This document shows, piece after piece, positions 20,718 through 33,419 of a DNA stretch of 64,000 nt. Below the pieces are notes generated by a model. It worked only from the letters and a program-made list of their open reading frames with translations, searched no databases and was not told the DNA's origin. Source of the DNA: Aurifilum marmelostoma (taxonomy: Eukaryota; Ascomycota; Sordariomycetes; Diaporthales; Cryphonectriaceae). Made by a program: the position numbers and the translations under genes. The stretch is taken from NCBI GenBank assembly GCA_027559495.1, contig JAMXSV010000020.1, positions 40,882 to 104,881 of the forward strand. The letters are read 5' to 3'. Every line of letters begins with the position of its first letter. Position 1 is the stretch's first letter.

Positions 20718-22325
20718 ATGACTGAGCAGAGCAAAGTCCGTATCGCGGTTGTGGGCGCTGGCATTGCTGGTCTTGCCACAGCTGTTGCACTAAAGGGCCA
20801 TCCACATATTGATGTGCAGATCTACGAACGAGCAAGCGAGCTTCGAGAAATAGGAGCTTCTATCGCACTTGGACCGAATGGCATGAGGACGCTGGACAGG
20901 CTTGGGGTTGATGATGCTTTGAGCCCCGACATCGCCTTCCGAAACAAGTCAAGGTGTCCTATGATATACCGGTAAGGGCTCTCCATTACCTGCAAAGGTT
21001 TTATAATAACCTCATAGGACTTAAATAGACACTACAAGACCGGCGAGATAGTCTCCGTCGATACACATGTAGGAAAAGTTGACGATATTCACCTGACATC
21101 ACGCTATTACCGAGCGCATCTTCAAAAGGCCCTTCTCGGGCACCTTAAAGCCTCACAAATTCATTTGCAGAAATCTTTTGAGTCTGTCAGATTTGACGAG
21201 AGCCGCCAAGAGCTCACCATCACCTTTGGAGACGGTACTACTGAATTTGTCGACATTCTCCTCGGTGCAGATGGTGTACACTCGAAAGTGAGAACCTTCC
21301 TCGTCCCAACATCCAAGACCGATTGGACAGGGTGGGTGGCATTCAGGTCCGTTTTCCCGGTCTCTGAACTGTCTGGAATCGACGTCCCTGAGGAGGCGGA
21401 ACACATCTGGGGCCCAGATCGAACGCTCTTTATCTCCAAACTCGGAAAGGATCTCTTTGTAAGCCCCAACCTCTGCTATGAACAACGCTTCCTTCAATTT
21501 TAGGCCTCTATTGAGAGAGTCAAGGATGTCTTTGTACGCGTTGCTTCTCGAGACAGAGAGGAAATAGCAATCTCCAAAGCTAAAGAACTCAGATCGGCCT
21601 TGCGCCCATTTCTGAAGCACTTGCGTTCATCATTTCAAACAGTCCAGCAGTCAGAAAAAGCATCGGTGCTATGCATGTGTATTGATCAGTGAAGCCGTTC
21701 TTATTTGGCTACTGCTAATACTTGGTGGATCAGACGGTGGTCGGTTCGCACCAATCTGATCCAAAGGCCCCAGATTCCCTATACAAGGACGCTGTCTGGA
21801 ACTCTGCCGGGGATGTGCATCTTTTGCGTGAGTTCTACCAAGACTGGCACCCCAGGTATCGCGACATAGTCAACGCCACTCCATACGTCCACGTCTACCC
21901 GAATGCAGCAGCACATGCTCTCGACACGTGGGTCCTGGGGAACGGGCGAGTGACACTCGCAGGAGATGCGGCGCACGCCCACGGAGGAGCCTTTGCTGCG
22001 GGCGGCAGTCTCGCGCTTGACGATGCGTGGGCCTTTGCCGCGGCCATCACGCATGTCTTCCCGCCCGAGGCCGTGAAGGCGCGTACAGGCTTAGTGGTAG
22101 CCGGCCAGGATGTAACTAAAGCTTTGCGGATCTATGAGAAGACGCGCAAGGCTCATACGCACCGGGTTATGGCGGTGGTTCACGAGATGAATGAGAAAAA
22201 AGGTGGCGCGGCTCGGGCACATCCAGACAGATAAGGACTTGAGAGCCCGGATGAAAAATCGGTATGACCCGTCCTGGATACATGAGCATGATGTTCAAGC
22301 GGCTTTCGAGCAGGCTCTGTTATAA
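20718..22325 (+). CDS. FAD-dependent aromatic hydroxylase (salicylate hydroxylase-like), frameshifted near the end
   Basis: Exons 20718-20971, 21029-21458 and 21734 onward. It has the FAD signature VVGAGIAGLATAVAL, the DG motif LLGADGVHSKVR and the GD motif LAGDAAHAHGGAF, so it is a class A flavin monooxygenase of the salicylate/6-hydroxynicotinate hydroxylase group. An in-frame ATG lies 7 codons upstream (20697), but the 20718 start places the Rossmann motif normally. The second intron (21459-21733) is 275 bp, several times the local norm; splicing across it joins KDLF to TVVGSHQ as expected. At 22196-22201 a run of six A shifts the frame: as read the protein stops at 22234 (394 residues), while the next frame continues with family-like sequence (LRARMKNRYDPSW) to 22325. 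This is either a true frameshift or a homopolymer sequencing error. Confidence 0.85.
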
Positions 22326-23065
22326 TTCAGCACTCACTTTATCTATTTATTTTGGGTAGCACTTTATCTTCAAGCACTATCCTGGCAACACAATGCAAAT
22401 CGCCCGTAAAGTTGCAAGTGACGGTCTAATATAAAGTACTTTAGTAGGGTGACACTTCTAGGATTCCGATTTCAAACCTCTGCTCCAAAACTTTGTTGGC
22501 TCAAATGCTCTACGATGAAAAGACTATTGAACCTGACACCCTTCAATTTGTTACTTTACCTATCAAGTAGCTATTGCTTTGAACCCATACTTTGCACAAC
22601 TCTTCGTCGAGCCAATGCGCGATCTGCAATGGAACTCGTTCTGCGATGAGCCTTAAAGCCACCCTGGCCTTGTGCCTTCAATCCTGCCCTCCCTTTATGC
22701 TATCTCGTTATGCTACACTATACAAACGGAGGTTCCAAACTCATAATCTAATCGAGTCTTATCATTCATTTGCGTCTCCAATACCATTTTCTCTGCACTA
22801 CATGATATATCTCGTAATTTCTTCCATCGTCTAGCCTCGAGCAACGTGACCAGTTCCATAATTTGTCCGAGCCCATAATTACCGTGCGCCATCGCCGTAT
22901 AAATAATTTCTACGCCGGAGAACTAGCCTACATCGCCATAGTCCTATTATAAAAGTTAGCCGCTAAGAAATAAAATATAAAGGGTTGAAATGGTGAGGGC
23001 GACCTGCTAAGATATTAAAAAGATCCTGAGATAGCACAAATTTGCGATGTCTCTAGTATTCTTAG

Positions 23066-23375
23066 CACGTTAGCTTTGAAATTAGGAGGATGTGGATCGC
23101 AGGATTCCTCGTGTATAAAAGGACTATCTACTAATGGTTTTACTTTTAGATACTAAATAACAGAATACTCTATTATCATCTTTTCCATTTAGATCTTCTA
23201 TAGGCACCCGGGCAAGTCTAGGGTAGGTCTTTTACCCTAGTCATATGCCTTGTTGGCCTTCGTTTGCTATCCTTACGATTTAGCACGCCTGGGTCATCGA
23301 CGGGGCCCTTGCCTATAACTTGACCCTCTGTTCTCTTCTATGCGCGATAGCGCCCGAGTCCTGGTTTCGTAAAAG
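23066..23375 (+). repeat. Dispersed repeat copy B (partner 7730-8040)
   Basis: The less mutated copy of the repeat at 7730-8040. It contains a TATAAAAGG box at about 23115 and the conserved block with TTAGATCTTCTATAGG and CGACGGGGCCCTTGCCTAT. It has no coding capacity and could be a solo LTR. Confidence 0.6.
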
Positions 23376-25035
23376 AAAGTAGAAGGAGGAAAACGTTATA
23401 AATAAGAAATACTAATATCAGAGTGCATCTAAGAGTCTTTATTAAATATACAAAAATAAGAAAACACTTTTAAAGCAAGTATTTTATAGATGACTTGACC
23501 TATAGTATAGGGTATGCATACGTTACTCGATTACTTTGAAATAAGGTGACAACTTCCATTTTATTCCCATCTTTTCAACGTGTCTTCGTCTTCTCCTCCG
23601 CTTCTCTATTTATCTTTTTTTGTGTACTACTTCAGAGAACTAAGAACTTATACTTTCTGTTATGTATAGTCTTCACTTTCCAGGTTATGCATACTATTGT
23701 CTTTCCACGGTCATAATAGAGAGAGACTGCGATTCGTTCGATCCAAATTCTTAACCTTTCTATCGAAGGCACATTAGCCTTCGTTTGCTGGTCCTCTGTT
23801 TTCGTTCTCCAAATATCGTGCTGGCAGATAACCTCGTATTATGGAGCGGAATTGTCAGATGTTTTGAGCCTGCCGCGCGGAAAGGAATACTTCTTGTCGT
23901 GAAACCAATATAATCCGTAGGCGCAATCATTAGTATCAAATTTAATATATTCCACCAGGCGCTTTAAGTAGCTATCAAGCTTATTAGGCTACATTATGTT
24001 ATGATAATATTCCCGCGTATAAGCTTAATGCTGCGTTAATCTCGAATGGTCAGCAGCTGTTCCCTGATGCCGTCTCGTGATTGGGATAGCGGCCAGGATG
24101 TCAAGCCATTTCCCAAGTCAGGTTGAGCTTGAAGGACTTTGGCACGAGACTTGACTGTCGCATGAGATGCTCTACAGTTCTAAGCTATGTCCCAAAGTTG
24201 TGATCTTCATCGTTGACGAGCTGCAAGTATAGTTTGATAAACTGTGATGAGGCCACAGTAGACTTAAGTATAACGTGTGTGAGAAATGCGATTGCAAACA
24301 AAATATCGCAATAATCCTGACGAAAGATATTTGGCGGGCATAGCCTATGAAGATGTGTGACCGACAAGGAGAATCGCCGTCGGTGGCATCCAGTAGGTGC
24401 AGTGGGCGTGTATATAGCGAGGTACAAACTGCATAAAGACGAAGAGATACTTGGTCGCTTTCAAGTTTATCGTGACAGTCTAGGGAATGATAAGCCCGGA
24501 GTGTGCAGTGAAAGCACTAAGGTGCGGCGTCCGCGAGGTAATGATACAGCTATAAATGCCGACATTCATGGCATTAATTACGCTCTGCGCACATTATATG
24601 GGTTCCAGAATGACATGTTATGTTATAATGAGGTCGATCGGTCGGTGCAAAGCAAAATTTCCGGCGAAGAGCGTAACTCGCTTCGCTGTCCCAGCTAACT
24701 TGGTTCAGGGGGGTGACGAGATCGATATATCCAAGGATCTTAAGACGGAGCTCAATTGCAGCACCACATAGAGGGGGAAAGGTTCTAAGTGCCCCTAGTC
24801 ATCGCTCCGTGGTTTGGAGCGCGGTCTGACGTGCCATTCGACCAAGACTCCTTTCGTACCTGCTGCTGTCATGCGGAGTTAGCAGTCTTGGTTAGCAATC
24901 CAGAGGTCCTGTTATAAGCGAGCAAGCGTAATTTCTTAGCAGTCAACTGTAATCCGACTAGTTGTTTAGAAGGAAAAAATTGCTTAGTAATCCTTATAAT
25001 AGATGAGATTAAACCCTTATCGATAACGATAAGAT

Positions 25036-25063
25036 GAGAACCCTAATACTAACCCTAACCCTA
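25036..25063. repeat. Short telomere-like tract
   Basis: CTAATACTAACCCTAACCCT contains CCCTAA units, the complement of the common fungal telomere repeat TTAGGG. Similar short tracts occur at about 9908-9924 and 53626-53642, in both cases inside repeat relics. Confidence 0.5.
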
Positions 25064-25568
25064 GATCTTAAAAAGCGGGGTGAATTTTTCGAAAATTTCT
25101 TATATAATCAGCTTTATATAGGGCCTATTTTCTTAGCAGTCCTAATAGTTAGTTGTCGGCTAAAATCTAATTAGTTCAGTCGTCGGCTAAAATTAACAGT
25201 TGAACAGTCGGGGGTAGCTAGACTGGACTGACTGAACTGTGTGGAACGCTGCTGTCATGGCTGTTAGTGCCAAGTCTACTTTCGCAACTGCGTAGACAAG
25301 GTAAAGGGCGAAGAAGGGCTTCTACCGCAAGACCGGCTGTCGATCCTCATTGACTTCACACTCAGAACTTAATTGTACGCGGTTTGCTGAGATATAAGGA
25401 CTGGAATCTGTAGTGATGCGTGTGCGTTTAAGATCCTTATTGGTTCTCACGTGAAAGGCATATATGCCGTATACTTGCTGATTAACACTCTTGTGGAGAA
25501 GTGACACATCAAAGATTGATAAAATTAAGTATCCCAGCTAGCAAGAAACGGCCCAAGTATACGGGAAG

Positions 25569-25883
25569 ATGAGCCGTCCTTGCGGCTGTTGTCTAAGCCA
25601 GCAACAGGAGCCCCTACCTGGATCACTTGAACTTAGCTCCCCAGGTTTAGACTACCTTACAGCGGAGGATGCTCTCGTGAGGATGCTGCGGGACTTATCG
25701 CGGCTGCCACCGTTGTCAGAGCTCCCGAGCTCCCCAAGCCTGATGCTTGAGAGGGTGTCGAGCTTGGCCCAGTCTACGGTACTTATTGTGACTGACATCC
25801 AGGATGCTATCAGCTCCGTAACAGCAGTCAATACGGGTAAGATCAGGTATATGCCAGCACTGGCCGCTCCTGCAGCTTCCTAA
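25569..25883 (+). CDS. Small hypothetical open frame (weak)
   Basis: A 104-residue open frame with balanced composition, in a locally GC-richer patch. It has a Cys-rich start (MSRPCGCC), a Ser/Leu/Pro-rich middle and a hydrophobic C-terminal part. No signal peptide, no known motif, and the opposite strand is also open over most of it. It could be a chance frame or a gene fragment. Confidence 0.2.
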   Translation: MSRPCGCCLSQQQEPLPGSLELSSPGLDYLTAEDALVRMLRDLSRLPPLSELPSSPSLMLERVSSLAQSTVLIVTDIQDAISSVTAVNTGKIRYMPALAAPAAS

Positions 25884-26200
25884 ATATAGTCAACGTTTGG
25901 GTGCGGGATTTTTGAGGGCCTCTATTTCGTTTTAGAAGTAATTATCTTGGACTATATGGGGCGGAATAATGTATTGGTTCTACTACCTCATAAGTACATG
26001 CCATTTGTCCTATCCGACAGAAAGTGAAATAATCTCGGTTCGAATGTGTCAATAAAAGGAAAATATAGCTTAAATGAAGGAAATAGTTAAAACTCTACAC
26101 AGATAGATTACTACAAAAAAGCCTATACAAGCAGCAAAGGAACACTCCTTACCCCAAGCCAACCGGATCACCTGGAACGCCAAATGATTGGTCTTTTGAG
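25884..26200. other. 3' flank of the pectinesterase gene
   Basis: AT-leaning sequence downstream of the multi-domain pectinesterase stop codon, with no gene seen. It should contain the polyadenylation region of that gene. Confidence 0.4.
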
Positions 26201-29200
26201 TTAGACAGCACTGCACATTGCTGCCCCGGCCTTGGTCTTGGTAGCCACCACACTGGTGACCTTGGTAGTCACCTTCACGGTGGTTGTCTTGGTGACAGTA
26301 GACCGCTCTGTCACGGTAACGCTCGGCTTCACGGTCACTGTCGCGGTCTTCCAAGCCGTGCTCGTGGGCGTCTCCAGCGTCACAGTTGCCTTGATCGTTG
26401 TGTCGGTGCTCTTGGTAACGGTGACCGTCTGCGCTGGCAGCGTGGTCGTTGTCTTGACATCGACAGTCTGGACGCTAGTTGTAGTGGTTCCTGGAGCGGT
26501 GACAGTGGACTTGGCCGTTGCGGTGGCGAGGGAGGTGGTGTAGACGGTGGCGGTGGACGCCTTCAAGGTGGTGGTCTTGCCGGTCGACTTGGTAGTAATG
26601 AGGGTGGTGGTGGTGGTGGCGCCAGAGATTGTCGTGCCCACGGTCTTGAGGACGACGGAGATGGCGGTGTCCGTGACTGTCACAGGCTTGAGCGTCGTGG
26701 TTTTGCCGGTGGTCACGGTCACTTGTGCAGTAGTCGTAGTGGTGCTACCAGGGACGGTCGTCTTACTCGTGGCGGTGAAGGTCGTAGTGTAAGAGACAAT
26801 GGTCACAGTGGCGGTAGAGACCGCTCCAGCTGCAGATGACGATGAGGTGGGTGAGACAGCCCTGACGTCGAGGAGCGGGGTGTTAGCTGGCCGTCCGAAG
26901 AGGGCGCTGCGCTTGGCCTTGGCCGCGCTCGGGATGCACGATAGAGTCGTGGTCGACTTGACAATGGAGGTAGAAGTCGTGGTGACGGACAGGGTGGAAG
27001 TGGTAGCCTTGGCGCTCGTGGTGGTTGTGCCCCCGGTTCCGACGGTAATCGTTGTTGAGCTGGTGACCTTCTTCGTGCCTGGGGTGACAGTAGAAGTCAC
27101 AGTAGTGCTTACGCCTTGCGACACGGTGACACTTGATGCTTTGGGAGTGGAAACCACCGTGCTGGTTACCGTAGTAGTCGACTTGACAGTCGTTGCCTTG
27201 GCCGTGGCGGTCACGAGAGAAATGTCTGTGGTGGTAGACTTGACGACCGACGTCAGGGTGGTGATGGCTGGGGTGATGGTCAGGCTATCATCTACCGAAA
27301 CAGTGGAAACGATAGTGACCAGTTTGCCCGTCACCGACAATGTGGTAGTCGTGGTGCTTGTCGACTTTTCCGTCTCAGTTTGAGTGGTCGCAGCGGGCGT
27401 GATAGTGGTGCCAACGCTCAGAGTGGTCGTGCTAGCTTGCGTCACCGTCACAGGTGATGCGGTTGTGGTGACCTTCAGCGTGTCGCCAACAGTAGAAATC
27501 GCGGTTGTCGTCACTGTGGTAATCGAGGGCGAGGCAATCGGAACGACCGTGACATTTCCAGCCGTGAACGGAGAGGTGTTCACAAGTGTCATGTTGATCC
27601 AGGATGTCGATGCAAAGAAGTTGGCCAGCTCAAACTGCGCGGCTTGGTCGGCCGTCAGCTGAGTAGCGAAGGACGCACGGCCCGAGGTAGAGGCACCCGG
27701 GCCGTAGTTGGCAAGCTCGCCGAATATGACGCCGCTGGTGCGAGGATCACTGCTCGACCATGCATCCCATCCAGTAGCCTCGACGCAGGAGCCCAGGTAG
27801 CTCTCGATGAACGCAACACGGGCATATGCATTCCACGGGCGGCCCAGCGATATTTGCGAGAACGAACTTCCAGCTGCCGGGGTCACAGTGCACTGATCAA
27901 AAACAAAGCCGGCCGCCGTCGTGTTATCAGTTCGCTTGTCCGCCGTCAGAGAGACCTTGTCCTCGTTGGGCGAGATGGTCGAGTTCAGGAAGTAGGCCGC
28001 ACCGGAACCCCAGATCATGTCGACATTGCCCTCGACGTACGTGTTGTACACGAAAAGATAGCCATTGATCAACAGTGCGTCCTGATTACCGTACACCTGG
28101 CAGCCGTAGAGGCCAGCGTACTTGCTGCTCTTGACGCCGAACCCGAGACTGGCATAGCTGTAGTACAACGTCAGAGCCTTGGCTTAGAATTAAAGGGGCG
28201 GGGCATAGATCAGCACTTACTCTTCTGTCGTTCCAAAAGTGTTCTTGAAGTTAACATTGACAGCCTGGAAGTAATTGCCTGTGGCATAAACCGTAGCCGA
28301 ATCAGAGTTGGACGCATCGGAGCCCGTATCGATGCCGTCATTGAAAGTGATCGTGACTTGGTTTTGGGTGTAGTCGTCGCTAGCCTCTGAGTATCCCATG
28401 AAGATGGTAGTTCCGGACTTGTTCAGCACAAGCTGCTCCTCATAGACGCCGGGGTAGATAAAAACTGTGGCGGTCGTCTTACTCGACGTGGGCAGCGCGT
28501 TGAGCGCAGACTGCACGGTGTCGTACGTCGTCACACCATCAATGGCCGTCTTGGACACGATGAACGCTCCAGAAGGGGGTACCGTGCCGTCATAGGGGCC
28601 AGCCGGGGTCGCAGGAGCTGCGGGCGCTGGCGAGGGCGTCACGATGCTATTCCAGTACGTCATGTCAATCCAGTCGGTGCTGCTCATGACGCTCTCCAAC
28701 GGGTATGTGTCGCTGGTCAGCAGGGTGCAGTTCTGCCACGCCACGCGGGCTGCGCTATTACTCTCCCAATTACCAGGGCCAGAGTTGTTGTACTCGGCAA
28801 AGGTGATGTGATCGGTGTTGGGAGAGGTGGTCCCCCAGATCTTCCATCCGGACGGCGCGATGATCGAGTCCAGGTAGCTATTCTTAACCACAACCAGGGC
28901 GTAGCTGCTGTAAGGACGGCCGAGGTAGACCGCCTGGGTCAGGTCCACTGTGGCGGTCGATGCCGCTGTGAAAAGGCACTGGTCAAAGATGTAACCTCCA
29001 ATCGCCGACGACGATGCACGACTCTGGGCTGTAATCGCGGAACCGGATCGCTTGGCACCGATCGTGCAGCCCTTGAAATAGGCCTTGCTGTATCCCCAGA
29101 TGAAGTCGATTGCACCTTCGATGTAGCAGCTCTCGTAGTACTGGTAGCCTGCCTTGTTGCCGGTGAGCAGGGTATCTTGCCAGCCGACAAAAGAACAGCC

Positions 29201-32200
29201 GTAGAAGCCGATCTGATCTCCGTAGATGCTGCTAGCCAAGGCCACATAACTCGACAGGCTCCCATCCAGGTTGGCTGAGTTGATCATGTTGATGTTATAA
29301 AAGGCGATCTTGGTGCTGGCCGTCGATACTGTCGCCGTCTCTGCGTCGGAATGTCCAGTGGGTAGCGGGCTGACTGACAGACCGTGGGAGTAGGTGATGG
29401 TCACCGTGTTGTCCGCGTATGACGATCCCGGGCTGGCGGTAGTGTAGCCGATGATCATGACAGGGCCGTCACGGTTTATAGCGGGAACCTGCTCGGTGTA
29501 TGTTCCGGGGTACATGAAAATGATCTGCGTGGTCGAATCATCCGGAAGGCTAGCCAAGGCATCCGTCATGTTGCTGTACGAGCCGTTTTCGACACCACCA
29601 ACAGAGACCAAGACCGCACCAGCCGGTGGCTTGGTGCCGTCGGTGGGATGGGCCCAAGTGGCCGTTGCCGAAGCGGTGGAACTGGGGATGGTGGTGGTAG
29701 GTGTAGTGGCCGAACCGAGGGGATAGCTTGGCACGTAGTTGTACGCAGTCGCGTCGAGCCAAGAGGTGCTTCCGATGAACGACTCTAGTGTGTACGCCTG
29801 AGCAGCGGAATCGGTCAGGTTCGTAGCGAAAGAGGCTCGAGAGCTAGACCAGGCACCGGGGCCACTGTTGTTGTACTCGCCAAACAAGACGTTGTCCGTC
29901 TGCGGGCTGGTCGTTGACCACACATGCCAACCAGCCGCTGCGATATGCTTGTCGAGGTACGAGTTCTTGTACACGACGACAGCATACTGGGACCACGGAC
30001 GACCGAGATAGGTGGTGCCCGTGGTGCTGCCGTAAGAACTGGTATAGGTCACATAGCACGAGTCAAAAACGTAGCCTCCTGCCCAGGTAGAGCTGGGTCG
30101 GTTTTGTGCAGTGATACACGATCCGGCGGTGTTGGAAGCAATGTAGCACTGGTGGAAGTACGCCTTGCTGTAACCCCAGATGAAGTCGATGCTGCCCTCA
30201 ATGTAACAGTTGCTGAAGACCTGGGTACCCTGGTTGGCGAGCAGGGTGTCCTGGTAGCCCTTGAAAGAGCAACCGTAAGCAGCCATGTTGGTGCCGTAAA
30301 AGTCAGCGGCCAGGGCTGCTGTGTTTGATGCCTGCGGATAGGTGTTGACGAAATCGATGTTATACAGAGCCAGACCAGACCCGTCCGTCCTCTTCCAGTT
30401 GATGACGGGCGTGATCTCGTCGGAGTTCGCACTCGTCAAGACACCCATGGAGAACTGAATGGTGACCTGGTTCTGGGTGAAGTCGTTGGGGAAATTTGTC
30501 TCGCCTCTCAGAGTGACCTGGCCCAGTCCGGTTCGGTTCACCCAGACTTGCTCCGTGTAGGTGCCTGCGAGGATGGAAATGGTGTAGGGCTTGCCATCTG
30601 CCGGTAGAGCAGCAACAGCCGACATGACGCTGCCGAATTGGTTTCCAGTGGGTGTGGGTGCCACGGTGTACATAGCGGTGGTCGCGACCGTCGCGGTAGA
30701 GCTTGCTGCACTGCTGGTGGTAAAACTGGCTACCGACGAGGTAGAGGAGGTAGAGGAGGTGGAGGAGGTGGAGGAGGTGGAGGACGAAGCAACTGTGGTG
30801 CCATACACGGAATCCGGGAAGCCGCTGAAGGGAGCAATGGCAGCAGTATCCAACCAGCTGGCGTCTCCTAGGACGCTAGCAACGGTGTAGGCAGAGCTGC
30901 CAGACAGGATCTGCGCGTATGAGCTACGTGCACTGGTGGCGGCTCCCGGACCCGTGTTGTTGGCCTCAACAAAAGTGACATTGACCGACGAGGAAGTCAC
31001 CTTCCAGCCCACTGGCATGATGTGTGCATCGAGGTACGAATTGATGTAAACAACACGGGATGAGGTGGTGGACGAGGAGGTCGAGTAGTCTCTGCCCAGG
31101 TATGTGGAGCTCTTGGCGACGCTGCTGCTGGATGGGACAATGGCGCAAGAGTCGTAGACCTGGATGGAGGGACCGTAGGAGCTCTGGTAGTCCTGGGCTG
31201 CAATGCTTTGCGCAGTGGTGCTACCAGTGCTGACAATCTTGGTGTTGTAGAAGTAAGCACCGCCCTGGCCCCAGATGAAGTCCGTCGTGCCCTGGATGAG
31301 CGAACCGGCAAAGTAGAACGCGCCGTAGTTGAGCAGCAGGGCACCTTGGCTCGAAGTAAAGGTGCAGCCATAGAAACCAGTCTTCTGCGCTTTTGCCACG
31401 AAGGCCACGGCGATCTGGTTCGATGTGGCTGTGTACGTGTTGGCAAAGTTGATGTTGTAGAAAGCCAGGCTCTTGGCATTGTACTGAGTCGACTGGAATG
31501 CCGCGGTGGCTGCTGAGCCTCCTGCACTAGATGCTACAGCCCCCGAAGTCTGGATCGTGACCAAGTTCGAGCTGTATGACAACGCGTTGCTCGTCTCTCC
31601 ACGGAAGATGGTGCTACCAGCTCTGGAGATGGTGATCTTCTCGGTGTATGTGCCGGCCAGGATATACACGTACTGCGTGGTGGAATCAGAAGGCAGATCC
31701 AGCACGGCAGCAGCGACGCTGGTGTAGTTGGCGCACGATCCTGATGGGCCCACAGTCTTGGCTGTTGAGGGGACAGACGTTGGCAGGACACAGCCTGCTG
31801 CTGATGATGTTGCCGAGGTGGTGGAGATTGAGGCAACCGCTGAGCTCGAAGACGTTGATGAGGCTGATGATGACTGGAGAGTGGGGCTAGCGGAGCTGGA
31901 CGACGTCGCGCTTGAAAGGGTCGAGGGCGACAGCGCCGAAGATGACAGAAACGACGACGACAGGACCGAAGATGACAGCGTCGATGACAATGACGACGAC
32001 GAGGTCGTCGTAGATGAAGCTATTGCTGCAGCTGCTGCTGATGCCAAGGCGTCTTGAGCAACATCCGCGGCCTGTATGCGGACAAGCACATCCTTATCAA
32101 CCCACGAGGTTGATGATGTCGCTACGGAAGGGCACTGGTTTGCGAAGAAGCTCGGGATCTCGTACGTGCTCATCTGCGAGGCCTGGGTCACGTACGTAAC

Positions 32201-33419
32201 GTAACGCGCCCGAGCAGCCGCGTTGTTGGCGTAGCTTCCAGCACCAGAAGTCAGGAACTCAAAATATGCGTTGACGGGCGACTGTGTTTTGGAATCGATC
32301 GATGCACCAGAAGCCGCTATGAAGCTCCCCATTGTGGAATTCCGGTAGACAGCGACAGAGCCGTTCTGATTCGCGGCGAACAAGTAGAAGGAGTTGGTGT
32401 AACCTGTTTTCTGCACAACAGAGCACGAGTCGAAGACGGTGGTCGAGTTGTACAAGATCGAGTTGTAGGTGTAGCCCTGGGTGTACGTCATCAGACCCCC
32501 GGACCGCGTTACGGTGAGCACGGTGTTGTAGATATACAGTGAAGGGTAGGCATAGACTGCCTTATCCAGCGCCTCCATGTACGAATCGGCGACCAAGGCC
32601 ACGGCATTGCCACCTGTAATGGCTCCAGATCCAGTCGTGACAAACTGACAGGCGTAGAAGGCATGCTGCAGGCCCTTGATCGATACAGCACCGGCCGAGG
32701 AGGCAGAGTTGGTGTTGTAGAAGTTGATATTCCTAAACGTGATGCCCTTGATGGCGGTAGACGAGATCGTCAGGGGAGCAGCCACATTGTTCGAGATGGT
32801 AACCACGTTGTCGATATAGTTGTTTGATGCACCGACTTCTCCTACAATAGTGACTGTGGGCGTAGCAGAGATTGTGATGCTCTCGCTGTAGGTGCCGGCC
32901 TTGATGGTAACGGTCGGATAGTTGTGGCTCTGCGCATATGAAATTGCTGAGCCGATGACGCTAAACTGCCCGCTTCCATCGAGCGCGACGGTGACGATTG
33001 AAGGAGATGCTGTGGTCATACGTTCAGCGAAGCCCTATGTCTTTAGGCAACATGTCTGCAGACATACCTGTCACTGTGGAGGAAGATAGAGAAGAGGACG
33101 ACGAGGCAGCACTGGAGGTCGCGGTGGTGCTCGATACAACTGTTGTAGCCTGGGATGTAGACGATGTTGATGAGATAGCATCCGGAGATGTGTCAGTGCT
33201 AGATGCAGATGTAGTGCTTGAGGAAGTCGAAGACGGATCTGGAGAATACGGAGATTCAGATAGACTTGTTAGTATTTCGGGCTGCTACTTGGGGCCAAGA
33301 TGTTCCTTTGCGCCTGTCTACTTGATGAAGCCAGACGCGTGCTTCATTGTGGTGGGCTCACCTTGCTGCGCTGCCGCCAGGGTCTGAAAAAGGCCCAGCA
33401 GGGTCAACTGCCACTTCAT
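26201..33419 (-). CDS. Giant secreted protein with five pectin-methylesterase modules and a Thr-rich tail
   Basis: Four exons (33419-33362, 33238-33068, 33009-28221, 28157-26201) give 2324 residues. Exon 1 encodes a signal peptide (MKWQLTLLGLFQTLAAAQ) and exon 2 a Ser/Thr linker. Five beta-helix pectinesterase-like modules follow. Module 3 has Q996-D997 (GYQDTLL), D1018 (SIDFIWG) and R1080 (LGRPW). Module 4 has Q1354-D1355, D1378 and R1441. Module 5 has Q1698-D1699, D1719 and R1779. These match the catalytic set of pectin methylesterases. Module 2 keeps D653 (TTDFIWG) but has SSQGALL where QD is expected, so the general acid is lost. Module 1 (about residues 77-370) lacks the motifs. Residues about 1880-2310 are almost all Thr, Val, Ser, Ala and Lys, probably an O-glycosylated stalk. 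It would act outside the cell, removing methyl esters from pectin. Single-module enzymes are about 320-350 residues, so this fusion is very unusual. Confidence 0.9.

Larger units (their letters stand above)
22326..25568. other. Intergenic region with repeat relics
   Basis: No intact gene recognised. The repeat copy at 23066-23375 is listed separately. About 23.4-24.2 kb and 24.9-25.5 kb are of mixed composition. A direct pair GTCGGCTAAAAT lies at about 25157 and 25190. Small open frames at 24185-24771 overlap on both strands and lack any recognisable motif. Confidence 0.45.

Noticed and set aside
21153..21620. 155-residue minus-strand frame inside the FAD hydroxylase
   Set aside because: It is antisense to conserved coding sequence of exon 2 and the long intron, and so is a shadow frame.
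24185..24771. Overlapping small frames on both strands
   Set aside because: Neither strand shows family sequence or a convincing start; likely chance.
26232..28390. Several long plus-strand frames rich in Val
   Set aside because: They are the antisense of the Thr/Val-rich tail and module 5 of the pectinesterase gene; the low-complexity codons keep the opposite strand open.
33009..33019. Pectinesterase start at 33019
   Set aside because: That ATG lies in the intron just before its acceptor; splicing to the upstream exons adds a signal peptide and linker.
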